Assembly: GCA_947461445.1 (NCBI GenBank)
Contig: CANHKV010000003.1
Coordinates: 1 to 64,000 of the forward strand
Source of the DNA: Holosporales bacterium
GTDB lineage: Bacteria > Pseudomonadota > Alphaproteobacteria > Holosporales > Holosporaceae
Direction of reading: 5' to 3'
Length of the DNA: 64,000 bases
Shown here in pieces: positions 18,315 through 27,394 of this stretch. Position 1 is the stretch's first letter. Every line of letters starts with the position of its first letter. The notes below the pieces were generated by a model. The model was not told where the DNA came from, searched no databases, and was given only the letters and a program-made list of their open reading frames with translations. Both the position numbers and the translations under genes were made by a program.

Positions 18315-19010
18315 GTCGGCCAGCGTATCCACACTGATAAAGGTCTCTTTCCCCAATAAAACCCCCGCGATAACCATGTTGGAATCCGTCACTCGCAATT
18401 GTTCCAAGGATTCTTTCTGTTCTCTTTGCGTTTGTGGCCATCGTGAAAATTGTTTCAATACAGACCGACGAAAGGCATATACCCCCAAATGGGTGTAATC
18501 TGATTCCCAATCATGGCGTGTAAAATCCACGCACTGCATCCAAGATTGTCCATCTTGGCCCATCATCGTCTGAACACGAACATGGACGGCCCCTGTAACA
18601 CTCAGGTCTTTTGGCTGAATAAAGGTGGTCATATCCACACAAGGCATGGAAAAAGGCTGTAAAATCGAGCCCAAAACCGATGGTGGAAAATAGGGTAAAT
18701 CGCCCTGAACATTGATGACATGGGTGTAATGCCCTTCGGGATCAAAAAGATCTATGCCTTCGGCCAGACGATCTGATCCAGTAGCATGATTTTGCGTCAT
18801 CACGGCATGACCACCCACCGATGTGATGGCATGGGCAATGTCTGCATGATCACAGACCACCACCACAGGGGCCACATTTCCAGCACACGCACGCCGCCAC
18901 ACATGAACGATCATGGGCTCTGCACCAATCATGGCCATGGGTTTATTGGGCAAACGAACAGAATTCATGCGTGATGGAATCATGATAATCGGGCGAATAA
19001 GAGGCATCAT
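18285..19010 (-). CDS. kdsB: CMP-KDO synthetase (3-deoxy-manno-octulosonate cytidylyltransferase)
   Basis: Activates KDO with CTP to CMP-KDO for lipopolysaccharide core synthesis. The 241-residue protein has the nucleotide-binding start IIMIPSRMNSVRLPNKPM, the conserved VINVQGDLPYFPPS near residue 97, HLGVYAFRRSVLKQF near residue 172, and ESLEQLR followed by SVDTLADLERAR at the C-terminus. Length is typical. KdsA, which makes the KDO-8-phosphate precursor, is encoded upstream on the same strand, with a small ORF between. The pair implies an outer membrane with KDO-containing LPS. Confidence 0.95.
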   Translation of the reverse strand: MMPLIRPIIMIPSRMNSVRLPNKPMAMIGAEPMIVHVWRRACAGNVAPVVVVCDHADIAHAITSVGGHAVMTQNHATGSDRLAEGIDLFDPEGHYTHVINVQGDLPYFPPSVLGSILQPFSMPCVDMTTFIQPKDLSVTGAVHVRVQTMMGQDGQSWMQCVDFTRHDWESDYTHLGVYAFRRSVLKQFSRWPQTQREQKESLEQLRVTDSNMVIAGVLLGKETFISVDTLADLERARAYDA

Positions 19011-19092
19011 AGAGCAATCTGCATGGTTTATATTACGTTAAAATATACTATACTCTATGGCAATCGGCTGTGAACACCCTTGGTTTCGCTTT

Positions 19093-19299
19093 TTATGATG
19101 TCCTCTGGGGAATATCGTACCAGGTCTTACACCCCAAGGCTGGGATGAACAGACCCCGTTCTGGGGCATGATTCATTGAAACCAATGGATGAACACACCA
19201 TATAAGCCCTACATAAACGGGATGAATACCCTCCAATAGATCCAGCTGGTTATGTTTCCATGTATCCATGGAAACATCTTGTGGAACAGGAGTAAGCAT
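19093..19299 (-). CDS. Small gene between kdsA and kdsB, unknown function
   Basis: ATG 19299 opens a 68-residue frame preceded by GGGAGG with a 5-nt spacer, one of the best ribosome-binding sites in the window. It begins 24 nt after the kdsA stop, so it is almost certainly translated from the kdsA transcript. The product (MLTPVPQDVSMDTWKHNQLD...) is soluble, with many aromatic and His residues and three Cys or Cys-like positions, and shows no signal peptide. I do not recognise a family. It could be a small enzyme fragment or a lineage-specific protein. Confidence 0.55.
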   Translation of the reverse strand: MLTPVPQDVSMDTWKHNQLDLLEGIHPVYVGLIWCVHPLVSMNHAPERGLFIPALGCKTWYDIPQRTS

Positions 19300-19323
19300 C
19301 AGCACCTCCCGGAAATTCCAGTC

Positions 19324-20220
19324 TCAGGACCGATTGGGCATGGCCGACAATGAAAAATCTTGATACGACAAGGATTTCGTAACCCGATCAATTTCAGATA
19401 ATGCTGCCAACATTTTCCCCACATGGGCCAACGGCACCATATTGGGACCATCACTGGGCGCGGCATCTGGATTGGGATGGGTTTCCAAAAACAATCCCGC
19501 AATGCCAACCGCTGTGGCTGCCCGAGCCAACAGCTCTACACACGCTCTGTCACCACCGCTGTGGTCCCCTTTTCCACCGGGTCTTTGGACTGAATGGGTC
19601 GCATCAAAAATAACGGGATAACCATTTTTACCCATGATGGCCAAGCCACGCATATCATTGACCAGCAAATGATACCCAAATGTCGTGCCACGTTCGCACA
19701 TCATGACATTATTGTTTCCAGCGGATACGGCTTTTTCCACCACCGTGTGCATTTCCTCTGGGGACAGAAATTGACCTTTTTTGATGTTCAACGTCTTTCC
19801 CGTTTTCGCAGCAGCCACAATCAAATCCGTTTGTCGACATAAAAAAGCCGGAATTTGCAAAATATCCGCCACCTCGGCCACTGCTGCGCACTGCTCAGGG
19901 CTGTGGACATCCGTGATGATGGGACAGCCATAGGTTTCCTTGATCTCCAGGAAAATGGCCCGTGCAGCCTCCCACCCGATGCCACGAACCCCATTGATGC
20001 TGGTGCGATTGGCCTTGTCAAAAGAGGCTTTGAATACATAAGGTATGCCCAGTTTTCCACACTCTGAAACCATGGTGTCGGCAATGTGCATGGCCATATC
20101 TCGACTTTCTATAGAGCATGGACCTGCCATAATCCCCAAGGGCAAATGGTTTCCGAAAGAGACCGATGGCGAAACCGTAACATTGCGAACATCAACGCCA
20201 CTTTTTAATACAATAGACAC
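19324..20220 (-). CDS. kdsA: KDO-8-phosphate synthase
   Basis: Condenses phosphoenolpyruvate with arabinose-5-phosphate to KDO-8-phosphate. The 298-residue TIM-barrel protein shows IMAGPCSIESRDMA near residue 30, KASFDKANRTS near residue 65, DVHSPEQ, and DATHSVQRPGG near residue 203. The Cys in AGPCSIES is the metal ligand that marks the metal-dependent class; metal-independent enzymes have Asn there. secG lies upstream and kdsB downstream on the same strand. In many relatives pyrG sits between secG and kdsA; it is absent here. Confidence 0.96.
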   Translation of the reverse strand: MSIVLKSGVDVRNVTVSPSVSFGNHLPLGIMAGPCSIESRDMAMHIADTMVSECGKLGIPYVFKASFDKANRTSINGVRGIGWEAARAIFLEIKETYGCPIITDVHSPEQCAAVAEVADILQIPAFLCRQTDLIVAAAKTGKTLNIKKGQFLSPEEMHTVVEKAVSAGNNNVMMCERGTTFGYHLLVNDMRGLAIMGKNGYPVIFDATHSVQRPGGKGDHSGGDRACVELLARAATAVGIAGLFLETHPNPDAAPSDGPNMVPLAHVGKMLAALSEIDRVTKSLSYQDFSLSAMPNRS

Positions 20221-20293
20221 AGAGACCCTCTGATATTGTGATGGTTAAAAATAAGCCTTTACAAAGATTTTATGATGAACCACCCAGGATGAA

Positions 20294-20854
20294 TTAGGCA
20301 GATTTTTTCACACGATCTTTGCTTTTTTTCTTTGTTTTTCCACCCTGGTTCAAGCGACTTTTCACGGACTTCTTTTTGGATTCTGTAACCACACCTGGCT
20401 TAGAGGCAACAGAAGGAGCAACCTTTGAAACCACAGGGCTTTTTACATTGGATCCTGCCTTACCAGCACCATCCATATTGGACGGCTGTCCTAAATCCGA
20501 TTTTTGTTTATTTGTTTGATCATTTACTGTTACAGGCCCCTGTTTTTCAGTGTTAACAGGCAATAGAACCGATGGCTTGGTCGGGGACGGGGGTGGCAAA
20601 GATTCGCTTTTTCCCTCGGCTTCTGAACCAATTTTTGATTCTTCTTTGATTAAAATGGCCATCCCCAGACAGTCGGCAAAGAAAATGGTGGCCAAAACAG
20701 CCGTTACCCGAGTCAAAGGGTTTTTTCCACTGCGTGCCCCTGGCAACCCACCACTTCCTCCCCCTGCGCCAGCATCTTCTCCGCGCTGGATTAAAATGAC
20801 ACCAATCAAAACCAAAGTGACCAATAAATGAAAAACCAACAGAAAAACACGCAT
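20294..20854 (-). CDS. secG: Sec translocase subunit SecG
   Basis: Small membrane subunit of the SecYEG channel. The first 75 residues match SecG: a transmembrane helix (VFHLLVTLVLIGVILIQRGEDAGAGG, given here in part), the Gly-rich cytosolic loop (GGLPGARSG), the Leu-Thr-Arg-hydrophobic segment (NPLTRVTAVLATIF) and a second helix. After that comes a roughly 110-residue Lys/Ser/Pro-rich low-complexity tail, much longer than in E. coli but known in alphaproteobacteria. It precedes kdsA by 73 nt. Confidence 0.93.
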   Translation of the reverse strand: MRVFLLVFHLLVTLVLIGVILIQRGEDAGAGGGSGGLPGARSGKNPLTRVTAVLATIFFADCLGMAILIKEESKIGSEAEGKSESLPPPSPTKPSVLLPVNTEKQGPVTVNDQTNKQKSDLGQPSNMDGAGKAGSNVKSPVVSKVAPSVASKPGVVTESKKKSVKSRLNQGGKTKKKSKDRVKKSA

Positions 20855-20938
20855 ACTTAGCCCTTGGCTTTTTTACAAGATTATCCCAAGCATGCATTGT
20901 TGTAAAGTTTTCTGCGTTTGTACTGCATTACGTCCTTG

Positions 20939-21400
20939 TTATGCGCCGCCAGACATGTCAATGGCAATCTCTCTCCATAATGCCTGATCACCCAGACCTG
21001 TATCGTCTTGCTGGTTTGCCCTGATAAAATCCAAAGATACGGAAATATACTGTTTTGGCATCCATGGACCCAACCGATCGGGCCATTCTATGATGCAACA
21101 ATCGGCCATGATGGTTTCGTTCAACCCAAGGGGCGCAATATCTGAAAACACCTCTATGCGATACAAATCCACATGCCAAATGGTTCCTTGGCTGCCCGAG
21201 TACGCAATCATAATGGGAAAAGATGGGCTGGGAATATGGGCCACATTTGGAATCAAAACGCGCAACAGGGCTCTGGCAAAAGTGCTCTTTCCCACCCCCA
21301 TAGGGCCAAACAGCAACACGGGAACCCCTGGGCGGATGGCTTTGGCCACGTGTTCAGCACAGCGAGAAATATCGCATTCATGCACACACAACGACTGCAT
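20939..21400 (-). CDS. tsaE: tRNA threonylcarbamoyladenosine biosynthesis ATPase TsaE
   Basis: ATPase partner of TsaB and TsaD in making t6A37 on ANN-decoding tRNAs. The 153-residue protein has the P-loop FGPMGVGKSTFAR near residue 31, HVDLYRIE near residue 85, and the IIEWPDRLG motif near residue 108, all diagnostic. Length is normal. It heads the minus-strand run tsaE, secG, kdsA, small gene, kdsB, and is divergent from rpmE across about 70 nt. Confidence 0.95.
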   Translation of the reverse strand: MQSLCVHECDISRCAEHVAKAIRPGVPVLLFGPMGVGKSTFARALLRVLIPNVAHIPSPSFPIMIAYSGSQGTIWHVDLYRIEVFSDIAPLGLNETIMADCCIIEWPDRLGPWMPKQYISVSLDFIRANQQDDTGLGDQALWREIAIDMSGGA

Positions 21401-21471
21401 GGGGGAATCCTATAGATTTTCTTTGTATATTATGGTATCCTTTTAACACAAGAATCGTATAGGTATTTTTT

Positions 21472-21705
21472 ATGAAAAAAGGCATTCACCCAAACTATCA
21501 CCAAATTACTGTTGTGATGACCAATGGCTCGACGTTTCAAACCCGCTCTACGTGGGGAAAACCAGGCGACAGCTTACAGCTGGAAGTTGACCCAACCTGT
21601 CACATTGCCTGGACAAAAGAACAGCACTTTGTAGAAAAAGGTCGCTTGGCACGCTTTAATCAGCGCTTTCAAATGGGTAAATTTACCGTTGCTCAAAACA
21701 GCTGA
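21472..21705 (+). CDS. rpmE: Ribosomal protein bL31
   Basis: A 77-residue large-subunit protein: [20 protein letters not shown] at the start and [10 protein letters not shown] then [10 protein letters not shown] in the C-terminal half are characteristic. The zinc-binding CxxC pair of type A L31 is missing (only one Cys), so this is the C-minus form. It forms a single-gene unit, with a strong intrinsic terminator just downstream. Confidence 0.95.
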   Translation: MKKGIHPNYHQITVVMTNGSTFQTRSTWGKPGDSLQLEVDPTCHIAWTKEQHFVEKGRLARFNQRFQMGKFTVAQNS

Positions 21706-21726
21706 TTTTCAGCATGCATCTGACAC

Positions 21727-21767
21727 AGGATGGGGTACTCTTTTCTTTCCCCATCCTGATTGTTTTC
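21727..21767 (+). terminator. Intrinsic terminator of rpmE
   Basis: AGGATGGGG (21727-21735) pairs with CCCCATCCT (21749-21757), extendable by one pair at the base, around a pyrimidine-rich loop, followed by GATTGTTTTC. It lies 21 nt past the rpmE stop. Confidence 0.85.
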
Positions 21768-21833
21768 TAAATATTTATCCGAAAATATCTGTCGGTATGC
21801 CATTTGCTCCTACGCTTTTTATGGTTTTTTTAT

Positions 21834-22817
21834 TTAACCGATAACGTCTAAAAACCAAACATACCATTTCAATGGTACATTTCCGATGGTGGTTAAAACG
21901 AGGCATAATTGGAACCCTTCTATGATGGAATATTTGAAATAATCTGCACATTTCGTGGGGACAGACAGATCCCATTTTCGCCACATATTCCATTGCACAA
22001 AGGCCATAAACAAAATCCCGACATAGATCAACCATTCTGCTGGCTTTCCACCAAAAGAGGCACTGGAACCTGCCCCCACCGACAAACCCAACAATAAGAT
22101 AAAGCGCACCCCCATCAACAGCCCCAATATTCTATGCCCTTGTTTTGGTCCCATTTTTAATGCCAAGGAATAGATCCCTGCTGGGCCATCATCCACAATA
22201 TCTTGAAAGGCGTAAAGCGTATCATAGGACACCGTCCAAATGACGCCATAGACATACAAAATCCATAATCCCCAAGAAAATGGTGCTCCTGTCATGCATG
22301 GGGCCATCCACACAGTCAAATTGAAAATCAGACCAAGAAGAATTTGGGGATAATAGGTAAAGCGCTTACACCACGGGTAAACCAGCGTGCCCACCAAACC
22401 CAATCCAGCAATCACAATGCAAGAAAAGGGTAAAAAATAAGAAAAAACTCCAACACCCGTAATGAAAAATCCTGCTGCAATGGCCACCATGGTCCAAGAT
22501 GGAGGTTGGGCAACCAATGGGCGATTTTGTGTGCGCACTACTTTTGCATCCAACGATCGATCAACCCAATCATTATAAAAACAACCCAAACTGCGCGCCC
22601 ATATCGCACCGGCTGTGATCCACAACGCCACAGAGTAAGGTCCCCCACACCAGATAAACCCCCAGTAACCCGGCATAAGCAACAAAATCCATCCCACAGG
22701 GGAATGCAACCTCATGGCATCAAAACACAATGGCACCGCCTGAGTAAGGATCCATACCCGTTTAAATTGCCCGACAAAGGCCGCGACAAATTTGGCAATA
22801 GCTTTGATAAAAACCAT
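21834..22817 (-). CDS. ubiA: 4-hydroxybenzoate polyprenyltransferase UbiA
   Basis: Attaches the polyprenyl tail to 4-hydroxybenzoate in ubiquinone synthesis, in the inner membrane. The 327-residue protein has both Asp-rich substrate motifs: NDWVDRSLDAKVVRTQNRPL near residue 82 and DTLYAFQDIVDD near residue 200. Eight to nine hydrophobic segments match the family fold. It is slightly longer than usual at the N-terminus (about 30 residues before the first helix). It stands alone between rpmE and tRNA-Val. Confidence 0.95.
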   Translation of the reverse strand: MVFIKAIAKFVAAFVGQFKRVWILTQAVPLCFDAMRLHSPVGWILLLMPGYWGFIWCGGPYSVALWITAGAIWARSLGCFYNDWVDRSLDAKVVRTQNRPLVAQPPSWTMVAIAAGFFITGVGVFSYFLPFSCIVIAGLGLVGTLVYPWCKRFTYYPQILLGLIFNLTVWMAPCMTGAPFSWGLWILYVYGVIWTVSYDTLYAFQDIVDDGPAGIYSLALKMGPKQGHRILGLLMGVRFILLLGLSVGAGSSASFGGKPAEWLIYVGILFMAFVQWNMWRKWDLSVPTKCADYFKYSIIEGFQLCLVLTTIGNVPLKWYVWFLDVIG

Positions 22818-22908
22818 CGTATTTCACTTTTTTATCCAATGGGCGTATTTATACCATACAAATGGTGCACAGCCTAGGTCTATTTCAGACAGATCATAGA
22901 GCTGACAT

Positions 22909-22937
22909 CCCATGACACCCCATGACACCCCATGACT
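22909..22937. repeat. 10-bp tandem repeat (CATGACACCC)
   Basis: The unit CATGACACCC occurs at 22911 and 22921, followed by a partial third copy CATGACT at 22931. It lies 140 nt beyond the 3' end of tRNA-Val on the minus strand. CCCC and GGGG around the third copy could form a small hairpin. Function unknown. Confidence 0.7.
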
Positions 22938-23077
22938 GGGGTTTTACCATGCCCTTTTTGTGTTCCTGCGGTATCCTGTTTTGTAGATTTTATTGGATTT
23001 AATAAGAAAAACTCCAAAGCAGATTTTGGAAAAATCAAATCTTGCGCTGTGAATAAATAAATGTTTTTTCCCATGTA

Positions 23078-23152
23078 TGGTGGGTGATACTGGGATTGAA
23101 CCAGTGACCCCTGCCGTGTGAAAGCAGTGCTCTGCCGCTGAGCTAATCACCC
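23078..23152 (-). tRNA. tRNA-Val (CAC anticodon)
   Basis: The minus strand folds into a complete cloverleaf of 75 nt with encoded CCA. The acceptor is GGGTGAT with ATCACCC, the D arm is GCTC..GAGC, and the anticodon arm is CTGCT-TTCACAC-GGCAG with CAC at positions 34-36. The T arm is ACTGG-TTCAATC-CCAGT. The CAC anticodon reads GUG valine codons. Confidence 0.95.
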
Positions 23153-23321
23153 CTTGATTACAGTGTGCGGTGGTTTTTTAAAACCGTCAAGATAATTTTA
23201 ACTCTCATCATACAGAATAAGCATTCAATCTGCACATCTGTATCCTGACAAATCATATCGCACCAGAAATCCAGATGTGATATCCTGTTAAGGATTTTTC
23301 CCGACAAAATGATTTCAGATT

Positions 23322-24611
23322 ATGGCCCAATCGCCATTGTCCCCTGAAAAAAAGCTGACAAAACCCGCTTTTTCACCGCTGACGTTGTGGTTAACGGATT
23401 TTTTAGACCACGTGGATATGGCCCTTTTTATGTCCCTATCCCCCCTTTGGTATACCATTCTATTTCCTGAAACCTGGACGCTTGCAGAAAAAACCCAATG
23501 GTTTCACAGTTTTAAATTTTTAATATCGGTTCTGGTTTACCCTCTGGGCGCCGTTGTATTTTCCAGCATTGCTCAGATAAAGTCTCCGGTTACGGCATTG
23601 CGTTTGTCGGTATGGGGATTTTCTCTTTGCACCATGGCCATGGGATTGGTTCCGACATCGTGGCCTTTTTTTGGGCTATACCTGATGGCGGCCTGTCGTT
23701 TTTTGCAATGCTTTTTTTCCAGAGGCGATCGCACCATCGGCCCCATTTATTTAATGGCGAACACCCCCAATGCCACAGCTCTGGATCGGGCATTTATTTA
23801 CAATGTGATTTTAATTTGTGGACAATGGGTGGCACAAATGATTGCCTATGCTTTGCTGATCAGAAATGATCCCTTTTTATGGCGAATTCCTTTTATTGTT
23901 GCCAGCATTCTGGGTTGTTTTTGTGCCTATTTTCGATTTAAAAACACGGAAAAAATCCATCCTACCGTCCCATCAAAATCTCCTCTAACCCTGCCCATGA
24001 CACACTACCCGTCTTGGAAATGGTTTATAGCTCTGGCCTGCATGACGGGCCCAACCTATGTGTTTTACGAGATCTGTTTTTATCTGATGACAGATTTTGT
24101 TCCCATGGTGACCCCTCTGCCTTTTTCCGCTTTGGCGGGCCAAAAAATATACCTATCCCCGTTGGATATCGGGGCCCTTTTTGCCTCATATATTGTTTTA
24201 AAACGGTTGAATCTTACGGCACACCGGTTGCTATCCATCATGTCAGGAATCGGCATCATCGGCATCAGCATTTTAATCCCCATGTTTTCTGCCCTATCCA
24301 TTTATCCTCATCTGCTGTATGTTGCATGTTTTCGATGTATTTTAATTGCGCTGGGTGTGCCTTATGCCTTGTGTCTGTTTATTTTGTTGCGACAAGCCAT
24401 TGCGTCCAGCTCTAAACCCTATTTATTCATCCCCTTTGCCCAAGTGTTAGGCACCATTTTCTTGGGCCACAGCACCTGCATGATCAGCTTCAAGCTATAC
24501 ACTCTTTTCCCTTATGCCGGTACAGCGGGTGTGTATGGCTCTGTGGTTTGTGCATTATCCCTTTGGGGAAATCGCTGGTTCAAGCGCAGTGTATTAGGCC
24601 CTGCGTCATAA
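23322..24611 (+). CDS. MFS transporter, ProP-like
   Basis: A 429-residue inner-membrane protein with about 12 hydrophobic segments and the short cytosolic N-terminus of the major facilitator superfamily. It has DFLDHVDMALF in helix 1, an Asp-rich start typical of the metabolite:proton symporter branch (ProP/KgtP type), and RFLQCFFSRGDRT after helix 4. The classic loop 2-3 motif is weak. Relatives are numerous in intracellular alphaproteobacteria, where they import osmolytes or organic acids; the substrate here cannot be read from sequence. The 3' end overlaps the convergent MBL gene by 6 nt. Confidence 0.8.
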   Translation: MAQSPLSPEKKLTKPAFSPLTLWLTDFLDHVDMALFMSLSPLWYTILFPETWTLAEKTQWFHSFKFLISVLVYPLGAVVFSSIAQIKSPVTALRLSVWGFSLCTMAMGLVPTSWPFFGLYLMAACRFLQCFFSRGDRTIGPIYLMANTPNATALDRAFIYNVILICGQWVAQMIAYALLIRNDPFLWRIPFIVASILGCFCAYFRFKNTEKIHPTVPSKSPLTLPMTHYPSWKWFIALACMTGPTYVFYEICFYLMTDFVPMVTPLPFSALAGQKIYLSPLDIGALFASYIVLKRLNLTAHRLLSIMSGIGIIGISILIPMFSALSIYPHLLYVACFRCILIALGVPYALCLFILLRQAIASSSKPYLFIPFAQVLGTIFLGHSTCMISFKLYTLFPYAGTAGVYGSVVCALSLWGNRWFKRSVLGPAS

Positions 24612-25376
24612 CAGGATACGCATCCCATCATAGGCTGGAATAATATGCTGGGGCAATTTGGTACACAATGTTTCGTAATCCATTTCTATACCCATATGAA
24701 TCAAGATGGCTTTTTTTGGTTTTAAAAGATCAATCCACTCCATGGTAATGTCCCAATGGGCGTGTGTACCCTTTGGATGCATTCCCATACAATCGACAAA
24801 CCACACGTCCAAATCGGACAAACATGACAAGGCATAATCATCCAGAGCTTTTACATCCGTAGAATAGGCCCAGTTGGAAAAACGAAACCCCAAGCTGGTG
24901 CTATAGCCATGATCTTGTTGAAACGGTTTGACGTGGGCATTGGCTGCAAAAAATGAATCTGTGATTAATCGTGGGGATAAAAATGGTGCGTACGGTCGCT
25001 TTTCTCCTGAATCGCAAGCATAGGGGTAACGCAGATGAATGATATCAAATGTGCCTTGATCCATCCACACTGGAATGGGGCTGTTTTGATGTACAGCAAA
25101 AGGTTTTAAATCATCCAATCCGCCCACATGGTCAAAATGAGCATGGGTTAAAATCACGCCATCAATACGATCAATATTTTCTCGTAAAGCCTGTTGTCGG
25201 AAATCTGGCGTCACATCAATCAACCAATTTTCTTGACCAAATCGCACCATGGCTCCACAGCGCGTGCGTCTGTTTTTATTGCACAGGCGATTACAGTCCC
25301 CCCACTGATGGCGCACCAAGGGTACACCAGCCGATGATCCGCACCCCAAAATACACAGTTCTGTTGCTGAAATCAT
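24606..25376 (-). CDS. MBL-fold metal-dependent hydrolase (PhnP-like)
   Basis: A 256-residue metallo-beta-lactamase-fold protein. It has GCGSSAGVP at the start, WLIDVTPDFRQQ, and the dinuclear metal motif THAHFDHVGGLDD near residue 95. Later metal ligands are QDHGYST and, near the C-terminus, ILIHMG. This pattern matches the PhnP/YycJ-like cyclic phosphodiesterase subgroup often linked to tatD and metG in alphaproteobacteria, neither of which is here. The N-terminal Cys-x-Arg-Leu-Cys segment resembles the structural zinc site of PhnP. I start at ATG 25376 (MISATEL) because the upstream extension lacks family similarity. Confidence 0.85.
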   Translation of the reverse strand: MISATELCILGCGSSAGVPLVRHQWGDCNRLCNKNRRTRCGAMVRFGQENWLIDVTPDFRQQALRENIDRIDGVILTHAHFDHVGGLDDLKPFAVHQNSPIPVWMDQGTFDIIHLRYPYACDSGEKRPYAPFLSPRLITDSFFAANAHVKPFQQDHGYSTSLGFRFSNWAYSTDVKALDDYALSCLSDLDVWFVDCMGMHPKGTHAHWDITMEWIDLLKPKKAILIHMGIEMDYETLCTKLPQHIIPAYDGMRILL

Positions 25377-25600
25377 GGCGTATCCCTGTTCCAAAAAAGT
25401 ACAATTAAAGTACAATTAGTATGAATACGATGCTGATCAATATCAATCGCAACGGTTTAGACAGAGGATTCATCATCACGACTGTTGGACCCAATGATGG
25501 GAGCGACTCAGCCCACCTAATCTTTTGTTTGTTGCGACTGATTATCCTGGTAAAAAGAGCCATTTTGATGTACAATTTACTTTATTTGTATCGCATTTTC

Positions 25601-27394
25601 ATGTCGCTTTCTGGACCCCATCCCTCTGCATCGTCTGTATCTGTCACCCAATCTCGAACAGGAAAAGTCTGGATCCATCCCCAAGATTGCGAACGCACCA
25701 TCCTCTTTTTGAAACAAAAGTACGATATTTCTGATATGGCAGCACGTTTGGCCTATCACCGTTTGAATTCCTTGGACGAAGCAGACGAAATATTTTCGCC
25801 CTATTTGCGCAATCAGTTGCCTGATCCATCTTTTTTACCGGATGCAGAATTGGCTTTTGAACACACCTTTGCCAGCCTGTTGGATAAAAAACCCGTAGGT
25901 GTTTGGGGCGATTATGATGTGGATGGGGCGTGCTCTGCGGCATTATTGGTGAAATATTTTCGGGCGCTGGATATTCCCGTTTCACCCTATATTCCTGATC
26001 GCTTTCAAGAAGGATACGGTCCAAATACGGCTGGATTATTATCCATGAAGGATCAAGGCATCGATACAGTATTTATTGTAGATTGTGGAACCACAGCTTT
26101 TCAGCCGCTGGCAATGGCCAAAGAATATGGCCTAACCGTCATTATTATCGATCACCATCGTGTGGCCCCAGAACACCCCGTCTGTCACGCCCTGATTAAC
26201 CCAAAACGTGCCGACTATACGGGCCCATTGTTGTTGCAGCAATTGTGTGCCGGTGGTCTGGTGTTTTTATTTTTGGTGGGCTTAAGCCGTTATTTACGTG
26301 ATCAAAATTATTTCGATGAAAATGGCATCAGCGAGCCCGATTTGTACAGCTTTTTAGATCTTGTGGCACTGAGCACCATTTGCGATATGATGCCGTTGCG
26401 TCACATCAATCGTGCTTTTGTGAAACAAGGCTTAAAAGTCATGCGAAAACGCCATAATGTGGGTCTGACCTGTTTAATGGATGCATCTCGCATCAAAGGT
26501 ATCCCCAGCCCCATTCATTTGGGTTATACCATTGGTCCACGTATTAATGCAGGTGGTCGCATTGGTGATGCCTCTTTGGGGGTACGTTTGTTGTCGTGCG
26601 AGGATAAACCAGCGGCCATTCAAATGGCCCAAGAGCTGAACCAACTGAACCAAGAGCGCCAAGCCATTGAACGCAGCACCTTGGAACAAGCCATGAAACA
26701 GGCGCAAATGCAAACGGATAAACCCTATATCTTTGTATTCGGTGATCATTGGCACGAAGGGGTTTTGGGCATTATGGCCAGCCATGTCAAAGAAGCATTC
26801 TTTAAGCCATCTTTTGTGCTTACAGCAAAAGGATCATGGTTAAAAGGGTCTGTGCGATCTATTCCGGGGGTAGATATTGCCGATCTCATCCATCGGGCTT
26901 GCCAAAAAGACCTGCTGGTGACCGGTGGAGGTCACCCCATGGCTGGGGGGTTAACCGTGGAAAGAGAAAAATTAGACCAATTTCTAGCTTTTATTGATCA
27001 GTTTTTTCAAGAATGTGAGAGCAGCCCAGAATCACCAGCCATCCCCATTGATATGGCCATTACCTTTGAACAACTGCGTGCCCCAGAACTGTTCAATGCA
27101 CTGGATTATGTTGGTCCTTTTGGTGCCGACTATCCCCAACCCAAGTTTTTGGCCTCTAATTTGCTCCTAGAGCACGTTAAACCCTTTGGCTATAATCATT
27201 TGCGCATGTACGGCATTCAACCCAACGGACAATCCCACGCCATGGTATTTTTTCGTCAAGCCGAAAAAGAAATTGGTCAATGGTTGCTGTCTAAACCTTC
27301 TCATCGGGTAGACTGTTTATTAACCATCCAATCGGAATACCGATGGGGGTACCAACGTGCCCTGCTGATCATAGAGGATATTGCCACATGTTAA
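25601..27394 (+). CDS. recJ: Single-stranded-DNA exonuclease RecJ
   Basis: 5'-3' single-strand exonuclease of recombination and mismatch repair. The 597-residue protein has the DHH phosphoesterase motifs: VGVWGDYDVDGACSAAL near residue 86, IVDCGTT, IIIDHHRV near residue 170, and ALSTICDMMPL. The DHHA1 domain has GPRINAGGRIGDASLGVRLL and TGGGHPMAGG. The OB domain follows at the C-terminus. The open frame extends upstream to 25421, but ATG 25601 (MSLSGPHP) gives the normal length. The stop overlaps the start of rimM by 7 nt. Confidence 0.96.
   Translation: MSLSGPHPSASSVSVTQSRTGKVWIHPQDCERTILFLKQKYDISDMAARLAYHRLNSLDEADEIFSPYLRNQLPDPSFLPDAELAFEHTFASLLDKKPVGVWGDYDVDGACSAALLVKYFRALDIPVSPYIPDRFQEGYGPNTAGLLSMKDQGIDTVFIVDCGTTAFQPLAMAKEYGLTVIIIDHHRVAPEHPVCHALINPKRADYTGPLLLQQLCAGGLVFLFLVGLSRYLRDQNYFDENGISEPDLYSFLDLVALSTICDMMPLRHINRAFVKQGLKVMRKRHNVGLTCLMDASRIKGIPSPIHLGYTIGPRINAGGRIGDASLGVRLLSCEDKPAAIQMAQELNQLNQERQAIERSTLEQAMKQAQMQTDKPYIFVFGDHWHEGVLGIMASHVKEAFFKPSFVLTAKGSWLKGSVRSIPGVDIADLIHRACQKDLLVTGGGHPMAGGLTVEREKLDQFLAFIDQFFQECESSPESPAIPIDMAITFEQLRAPELFNALDYVGPFGADYPQPKFLASNLLLEHVKPFGYNHLRMYGIQPNGQSHAMVFFRQAEKEIGQWLLSKPSHRVDCLLTIQSEYRWGYQRALLIIEDIATC

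Noticed and set aside
22909-22937. CRISPR-like short repeats
   Set aside because: Only two and a half 10-bp units with no spacers; no cas genes in the window.
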